Source: Hypericum androsaemum
Lineage: Eukaryota > Streptophyta > Magnoliopsida > Malpighiales > Hypericaceae
Length of the DNA: 64,000 nt
Direction: 5' to 3'
NCBI GenBank assembly: GCA_963995505.1
Contig: OZ023198.1
Location: forward strand, 10,407,141-10,471,140
The notes beneath the pieces are model-generated. The model was not told where the DNA came from and ran no database searches. It worked only from the letters and a program-made list of their open reading frames with translations. Made by a program: the position numbers and the translations under genes. Below, piece by piece: positions 56,823-64,000 of this stretch. Numbering within the stretch: position 1 is the first letter of the stretch; the number at the start of each line of letters is the position of its first letter.

Positions 56823-59019
56823 GAAAATTTCTAGTTTCGTGCTTCCCTGCAAATACATTATTCGATTCTGGAGCAACCCATTCTTTCATTGCCGAACATT
56901 TTGTGAGGAGACATAAATTGTCGAGGATTAGAAGTGGGGAAGAGATGGCAGTTATAACTCCACTGGGAAAGACCATTGTGGTAGACGAGAGTTGTGACTG
57001 CGAAATCCTCATAGACGGCCAGCAACTCAAGGGACAGTTCCAAATCATGGGGATGATGGGTTTCGATGTCATCCTAGAAATGGATTGGCTAGCAGGACAG
57101 CACGCCTGTATTGATTGCATGTGTAAATCGGTTATTTTTCGGCCACCAGGAAAGAAAAAATTTAGGTATGCGGGCGACAGTGTCAAAAATCTTGTGTCAT
57201 TAATTTCGGCAGTAGAAGCAAAGAGACTGGTACAAAGTGGTGCGGTAGCTTACTTGGCTTCTACGACAGACACTCGGAGTGAGATTTTATTAGACCACAT
57301 CCCTATCGTTAGAGACTTCTCAGATGTATTTCCAGAGGAGATTCAAGGGATACCACCAGATCGCGAAGTGGAATTCCAGATTGAACTGATTCCTGGGGCA
57401 AGACCGGTATCCAAGGCACCCTATCGCATGGCCCCAGTGGAACTGAAAGAGCTAAAAATACAGCTGGTGGATTTGCTGGAAAAGGGCTTCATTAGACCAA
57501 GTGTTTCGCCATGGGGAGCACCGGTGTTATTTGTGAAAAAGAAGGATGGCTCCATGAGGATGTGTGTGGATTATCGAGAGTTAAACAAGCTCACTATCAA
57601 GAATAAATACCCCCTACCCAGAATTGAAGACTTGTTTGATCAGTTGAAGGGAGCACAAGTGTTCTCTAAAATAGACCTACGCTCGGGATATCATCAATTA
57701 AAGATTAGAGATGGAGATGTGCATTTGACAGCATTTCGCATTAGATATGGACATTACGAGTTCCTAGTGATGCCCTTTGGATTGACGAATGCACCGGCGA
57801 TATTCATGGATTTGATGAATCAGACCTTCCGACCGTACTTGGATAAATGTGTGGTGGTATTTATTGATGACATCCTAGTGTATTCGCCAAGTAAGGAGGA
57901 ACATGAGGAGCACTTAAGGATGGTCCTACAAATATTACGGAAGGAACAATTATACGCCAAGTTGAAGAAGTGTGAATTCTGGCTTGAAAAAGTTGCCTTC
58001 CTTGGACACGTTATATCTAAGGAAGGAGTATCAGTAGACCCCAGCAAGATTGAGACGGTTGTAGGATGGCAGCCACCAACTACCGTGTCAGAAGTGCGCA
58101 GTTTCTTGGGTTTGGCAGGCTACTACCGACGCTTTGTGGAAGGGTTCTCCAGGATAGCCATGCCATTAACCCGGTTAACCCAAAGGGAGTAAAGTTTACA
58201 TGGAGCGAGGAGTGCAAGCTAAGCTTTCAGGAACTGAAGAAGAGATTGGTAACAGCCCCCATACTGGCACAGCCCAGTGAAGGGAAAGATTATGTTGTCT
58301 ACAGTGATGCATCAAGAAATGGGTTGGGTTGCGTACTTATGCAAGAGGATAAAGTGATCGCTTATGCATCAAGACAACTTAAGCCTTATGAAAGAAACTA
58401 CCCTACTCATGACCTGGAGCTAGCAGCAGTGGTTCACGCGCTAAAAGTATGGAGACATAATCTATATGGGGTTCGCTGTGAGATGTACACGGATCACAAA
58501 AGTCTCAAATATATCTTTACACAGAAGGAACTGAATATGAGGCAACGAAGGTGGCTAGAATTGATTAAAGATTATGATATTGGGATTCACTACCACCCAG
58601 GAAAGGCTAATGTGGTAGCGGACGCTCTAAGCAGGAAAGACCAAGTTGGGAACGGGCTTACAACACAAGAAGGATTGTTACGACAGTTGAAAAGTTTGGG
58701 GCTGGAGGACTCTAAATGCACGGTCGGCTTAGTGGCAAGCATGGAGCTAGAGCCTACATTGCGAACCCAATTAGGTATGGGACAACGCAATGATGCAACC
58801 CTCATAGCTCTCAGACGGCAGGTTGAACGAGGGGAGCTAGCAGATTTTCGCATTGGGGCTAATGACTACCTATACTACCAGAATAGAATATGTGTGCCAG
58901 CAGCCAAGGAACTAAAGAATAAAGTACTAGAAGAGGCCCATACTGCCCGTTATGCAGGACATCAGGGAGGGACCAAAATGTATCAGGATCTTAAACTTGA
59001 TTTTGGTGGTCTGGCATGA
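56823..59019 (+). pseudogene. pol: protease, reverse transcriptase, RNase H (frameshifted)
   Basis: Protease active site [10 protein letters not shown] near 56858-56887. RT has [20 protein letters not shown] (57568 on), [19 protein letters not shown] and the catalytic FIDD (57860-57871). RNase H has [10 protein letters not shown] (about 58302), [12 protein letters not shown] and [11 protein letters not shown], ending ADALSR. The frame is lost once near 58183, after the RT connection (LTRLTQ), consistent with one lost base in an A run, and again near 59000, just before the integrase WW motif, in a T run. Each domain is otherwise well kept, so the breaks are recent relative to divergence of the family. 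Confidence 0.92.
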
Positions 59020-60239
59020 AGAAAGAGATAGCCGACTTTGTAGCCAGCTGTATGGTATGTCAACTGGTTAAGGCAGAACACCAGAGACCAGCCGGCCCCC
59101 TACAGCCATTAAAGATTCCTGAGTGGAAGTGGGAGAAGATTACAATGGATTTTGTGACGGGACTTCCGAGGAACTCTCAAGGCAAAGATGCAGTGTGGGT
59201 AGTAGTAGACCGCCTCACCAAGACAGCTCACTTCTTAGCATATAAGATAGGTATGTCTATCGAGCAAATGGCAGAACTGTACATAAGGGAGATAGTGAGG
59301 CTGCACGGAGTTCCGGTGAGCATCACTTCAGATAGAGACACTAGATTTTTGTCCAAGTTTTGGAGCAGCATACAGAAGTCATTGGGGACAAAATTACAAT
59401 TCAGCACAGCATTCCACCCACAGACAGATGGACAATCTGAACGGACCATACAGACTCTAGAAGATTTGCTGAGGGCTTGTGTGTTAGATTTCGGAGGGAA
59501 CTGGGAGGGACATCTGCCGCTAGTAGAATTCGCCTATAATAATAGCTTCCAGGCGAGTATAGGAATGGCTCCATACGAGGCGCTGTACGGCAGGAAGTGC
59601 AGGTCGCCCATCAGCTGGAATGAGATAGGAGAGAAGAAAATTCTTGGACCGGATATGTTCAAGGAGTTGACTGAAAAGGTACCAATAATACGAAGTCGAA
59701 TCCAAGCGGCTCAGGATCGACAGAAAAAGTTTGCAGACCAGCACCGGAGGGAAGTAGAATTTGAAGTCGGAGATCACGTGTTCTTGAAGGTATCACCTAC
59801 CAAGGGAATTCGAAGGTTTGGAGTTAAGGGGAAACTAAGTCCGCGATATATTGGACCATTCGATGTGATCCAACGGATAGGAGAGTTAGCTTACCGGTTG
59901 GCCTTACCTCCGAGCTTAGCTGGAGTACATGATGTATTCCATGTGTCTATGTTACGAAAATACATTTCAAGGGAGGGACAGGTGGTAAAAAATATTCCAA
60001 CTGAGATCCACCCAAATATGAGCTATGCGGAGGTACCCTTGAGAATCGTCGATGTCAAACTTCAACAACTCCGTAGAAGAACTATTGAATATGTCAAAGT
60101 TCAATGGAGTAACCACTCAGAGGGGGAAGCCACGTGGGAATTAAGCTCTGAAATGAATGAGAAGTACCCATACCTTTTTAAACACTCAGGTAAGTTTGAG
60201 GACAAACTTTATTTAAGGGGGGGAGAATGTAAGATTTGA
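58930..60239 (+). pseudogene. Integrase with chromodomain-like C-terminus
   Basis: The HHCC zinc finger spans the frameshift (H residues near 58937-58962, SCMVC near 59046). The D,D,E core shows as TMDFVTGLP (59142 on), SDRDTRF (59328 on) and the E of SERTIQTLE (59438 on). A GPF/Y-type segment RYIGPFDVIQRIGELAYRLA follows, then IEYVKVQWSNHSEGEATWE (60085-60141), a chromodomain-like tail that in this clade guides insertion to heterochromatin. The main frame 59016-60239 is intact; only the extreme N-terminus is out of frame. It ends 12 bp into the 3' LTR, as is usual. Confidence 0.9.
60215..60227 (+). other. Polypurine tract
   Basis: AAGGGGGGGAGAA directly before the 3' LTR, the primer for plus-strand synthesis. 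Confidence 0.88.
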
Positions 60240-61783
60240 GATTATTAAAATTAAGGAGGGGAAATAATTGCTCCACCATTTTGTCTTAGTGCTCCACCAT
60301 GGTGATTTAGTGCTCCACTAAGTAGTCTTCCACTAAGTAAAGCTAATTACGACAATTTGCTACCTTAAGTAGTGCCAGAGAAAGGAATTGGAGGAGTCTG
60401 AGAAATTCCTTTCTTTCTTGGAAGGTGGAGAAGAAATTCTAACTCCTAGAGGACAAGTTGGATCCATCACAAAGAAAGGAGTTCCGGGAGAATTATTGGA
60501 GGATCTCTCGTGAAGAACTAGAGATTAGAAGCAACGACAAGTAAGTGGAATTTCATTTTTTTGTAAGTCTGTCTAAAATCGAATTCGGAATTGAACTCGA
60601 TTTAGGCCTGATCACATACAAATCTGTTGTGAATTCGAATTCAGATTGGAATTCGAATCTCATTAGTGTTATTCTGATGTGAATTCGAATTCAGATTGGA
60701 ATTCGAATCTCATTAGTGTTATTCTGATGTGAATTCGAATTCAGATTGGAATTCGAATCTCATTAGTGTTATTCTGATGTGAATTCGAATTCAGATTGGA
60801 ATTCGAATCTCATTAGTGTTATTCTGATATGAATTCGAATTCAGATTGGAATTCGAATCTCATTAGTGTTATTCTGATGTGAATTCAAATTTAGATTGGA
60901 ATTCGAATCTCATTAGTGTTATTCTGATGTGAATTCGAATTCGGATTTGAATCCGAATCTGATCAGTGTGTTTGCTTTGTTGGGAATTCGAATTTGGATT
61001 GGAATCTAAATCCGATCCATATTTCCTTTGATTCTTTGTTTGAACCCATTTCTGAAATCGAATTCAATTCGCATCTTCTTTGATTTTGTTATGGACATGA
61101 TTTCGTCAAGGTTTGAATATGAGTGTAAATGTGAATATGGAGTTAATTATGTTCTGTTTGACATGCGGGGTTATTTCCACACCTTTTGGGCCCTATAGTT
61201 TATATGCACTGTTTAGGAGGATACCGGGTAACTCTAGGTGCATGTAATCAAATGGATAGGGAGTGTGGAAATTATCTAAGCTCGTGGAGGGGATACTCTT
61301 CTGTCTTTTGGGCTCGCATCGCGAGAACGGAAGAGTATTTATCTGTGCCCCACGAGAACCTCGTCCTGATATGTTATATGTTAGGCTCCGGAGACCTATT
61401 TGTTAGTTGGCTAAGTAGTCGGTTAGGAAATTATTATAGTGAATGATCAAATATTTGATTTTCATTGTGAGTTATGTTTATAAATATTCCATTTACTGAG
61501 TTTATTCAACTCACTATAGTCGTATGTGGTCAGATCGTTCAGGTGAGGCTCGGGAACGGGATTAGAGAGAGTTTTCGCTGCACGCATCACCACTGTTGAT
61601 TTCCAATAATGAAGACTGTTGTTTTTCCTTATGAATGTCACTATATGATATTTGATGTCAACCTTTTGATTTTCAAGAAATGACTACTTTTGAATGTTGG
61701 AATATATTTCATAATAAAGTCGGGAGCCTAACGGGGTATTTAATACCTCGAACAATTGTCACTTCTATTTTTGGGTCGTGACA
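60228..61783 (+). repeat. 3' LTR of the gypsy element
   Basis: Matches the 5' LTR, with about 11 substitutions and one extra T in a T run near 60556. Contains the same six 50-bp repeats. Followed by AAGAG at 61784-61788. Confidence 0.93.
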
Positions 61784-61788
61784 AAGAG

Positions 61789-64000
61789 GATGATCAAAAA
61801 ATGGTTGTCAACATTGTCTTCCTTGCCCTCATCTAGCACCGCATTTCAACAACTCTTATAGGAGTGGACGAAGTGGGGCCTCCCAATCATCTTGAACACC
61901 GCTGGTTCAAATATGTAGACGGAGTTAACCAGCTAGCTTGAACAAGATTACTTCATTTGACTATCTAATTCTATTTTAAGAATAAATTGATTACCGCCAA
62001 GCCTAAATTAGTATAGTAACGGTGTTTCTTTTTGGCTTTTTTGTTTCATTTTCATTTTTTATGATAGGATTCGGCAGTATCAACGTGATTTTGGAGGTTT
62101 TTTCCCTATCGTTGGGTTTTCCACAGAATTTTACGGTGACATAATTTATTTTAGAAGCTCGTGGCTGCAAGACCACTTCGGGTGCTCAGATTCATAGGCG
62201 TAGTGGATATTATTGATGGAATTTAAGTTTGTTATAACTATCCGTTTGTAGCCTAACTTGAGTATGTTTATCTCGTCTGGAGTCTGGTTCTATCAATGGA
62301 TCACTTTCACCGACCTTCTTATCTAACAAGAAGGATCAAAGATAAAAGATGAGGAATGTGGATTGCGGGACGATCGGAGTTTTAATTTGAAACTCCAATG
62401 GAAAAAGAACCTACTGCCTCGGTGGAAGAAGCTATCTTCGACCCTTTAAACTTAGAGAAAGGCTCAGAGTTACGGCCATACGGTCAAGGACGACAAGTTC
62501 ACTGATAAGATCTCTACGAAGATTTTTTTTAAATGGTAAATTTTTTACAAGTAGAATACAACTTGCCAAGATTTGAATCTCCTGTTTGTCAAAGTAAAAT
62601 TTCTTACAAGTAGAATACAACTTGTCAAATTGTATTACGCCTATGCCAATATACCAAATGCTCTACGAATATATACGTAGGCATGAACAGTTGTATACTT
62701 GTATTCATTGGATTCAGCTGCACCCACCAAAAAAGTTAACACCAACCTTAAATCACACGCTTGATTGTTTTAGGTTTAGTAGTTTTTAGCTTAGTTCTAT
62801 GTGTTATTCAAAAAATTCACGAAAGACCGAAGTTTTGAAAAAATCCGAAAAATCATTAATATTTAGGGAGTTTTTGGTTTGAGTTTACCACCTCAAACTG
62901 TTCAATTTAGGGTGTTACGTACTTATTAAAAAAACGAGAGCATTTTCAAGAGACAAATCTGGATTGTGAGGAAAGGATGTGTAACATTTTGTGATCACTG
63001 ACAAAGAGATCGGCAATAGCATAGAAATAACAAAGAGTTTCTTAACTAAGATGAAGTTTTAACCACATATTTCTTTTAAAGTACACGAAATGCACAATTT
63101 TTCTTTATGAATTTCTCTTATTCAGAATAAAAAATTGTGAAATATGAAATAATTATTTTAATAATATTTTTTTCATTTGTAAAATTACTTAGAATTTGGA
63201 CCAACTCATGTTTGTAACTGTAATGCACGGTTCTTTGAAAGGACATGAAATGCACAATATTAGGTACAAATTTATCCCAAGCTTTCTAGGATGTGTGCTA
63301 TTTCATAATTTTGGTACTAATTAGTTTTGCCAAAACTATGTTTCCTTATGTAAAACGTTCCAGTTTCTTTCTATTGTGATCTCTATTCAGCTCCATGTAC
63401 CTCATAGATTTTAGAGATGTAATTTTTCATGTTTATTTGCTTCAATTTTTCATCTTGGATTCAACATACATTTTTTTTAAAGAACCCAGATATCAAATTG
63501 ATGCAAGTCATTTCCAATATGCAATTACATTTCTTTAGTTGATGCTCTATAGCAACTTATTGGTGCAATCTATTTTCTCTTTTCTTGAAATTAATAATAT
63601 ATCTACTTTAAACAAATTGATGGAACCAAAAAATAATCCATCTTCATTAGATTGACTACAAGTACAATGATTGCAACTTGGTAATGCTAACAAACAAACT
63701 AGCTAATATATTTTGATATCCATTAAATTTATTAGTCTTAATCAAGTTAATACAGTAATACAATATGAACTCTCTGTTAAGGGTTGGTAAACAGTTATAT
63801 CCAGTATGTTTATTTATAGTATTTATTTAAACTCACTTACATTATTCTCTATCAAAGTTCGTGTTTATTCTCTTCTTCCTCCATCTACTCAAATTCTTTA
63901 AGATGGAAAGAATAATGGAAAGCATACAAGATCGACGTCATACAATTCTACTCCAACCGGATGGAGGAAATTTTTGTGAGGCCCGGGGCTGTAAAACGAG
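61789..64000. other. Intergenic to window end
   Basis: No gene recognised. At 62545 and 62604 TTACAAGTAGAATACAACTT is repeated directly, 59 bp apart. AT-rich to the end; the last bases (GAGGCCCGGGGCTG) are cut by the window edge. Confidence 0.45.

Larger units (their letters stand above)
53525..61783 (+). mobile_element. Full-length decayed Ty3/gypsy chromovirus-type retrotransposon
   Basis: 8.26 kb with LTRs at 53525-55079 (1555 bp) and 60228-61783 (1556 bp), AAGAG duplications, a tRNA-iMet primer site and a purine tract. Domain order gag, protease, RT, RNase H, integrase, chromodomain-like end is the Ty3/gypsy order, and the tail pattern (VKVQWSNHSEGEATWE ... YPYLF) is that of the Del/Tekay branch. 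About 11 substitutions and one indel separate the LTRs by eye, so it is older than the element at 18.6 kb. Two nonsense codons in gag and two frameshifts in pol make this copy non-autonomous now. Confidence 0.95.

Overview
The window is AT-rich nuclear DNA from a flowering plant. The evidence is spliced genes of plant-specific or plant-type families (a class I TCP factor, a PRE/ILI-type atypical bHLH, a POPEYE-type bHLH, an HVA22 protein) set among LTR retrotransposons, LINE remnants and many small terminal-inverted-repeat elements. I could not place the species. No rRNA, tRNA or CRISPR feature was recognised.

Genic left third (about 1-17 kb). A two-exon PRE/ILI1-like gene (1837-2581, +) is followed by three minus-strand genes: a five-exon HVA22 (4530-6037), a four-exon POPEYE/bHLH47 orthologue with an apparent GC-AG first intron and an EAR motif (7379-8714), and a ten-exon membrane-anchored protein whose two H-x-S motifs fit the 2H phosphoesterase fold (13411-16651). 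A hAT-type MITE with an 8-bp target duplication lies upstream of the POPEYE gene, and another MITE lies about 90 bp upstream of the 2H gene.

Mobile middle (17.7-31 kb). A decayed LINE is split by a 7.08-kb LTR retrotransposon with two 2094-bp LTRs, a GAAAA target duplication and one 828-codon ORF but no reverse transcriptase or integrase. Downstream are a MULE-like MITE, a 782-bp inverted-repeat element with a GAG/GGA-rich loop, an antisense LTR fragment related to the intact element, and a second LINE remnant.

Right half. An intronless class I TCP gene (34344-35510, -) is the only intact host gene. It is followed by a second member of the loop-bearing MITE family, a hAT MITE, two more members of the MITE family seen at 16.7 kb, two further MULE-like palindromic elements, and a 22-bp minisatellite of about 0.87 kb next to a captured, broken N-terminal piece of the proteasome ATPase gene RPT6.

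From 53525 to 61783 lies a complete but decayed Ty3/gypsy element of chromovirus type, with AAGAG target duplication, tRNA-iMet primer site, gag, protease, RT, RNase H, integrase and a chromodomain-like tail. Two of its frame breaks behave as 72- and 74-nt GT-AG introns. The others are two nonsense codons in gag and two single-base frameshifts in pol. The remainder shows no gene I can support.
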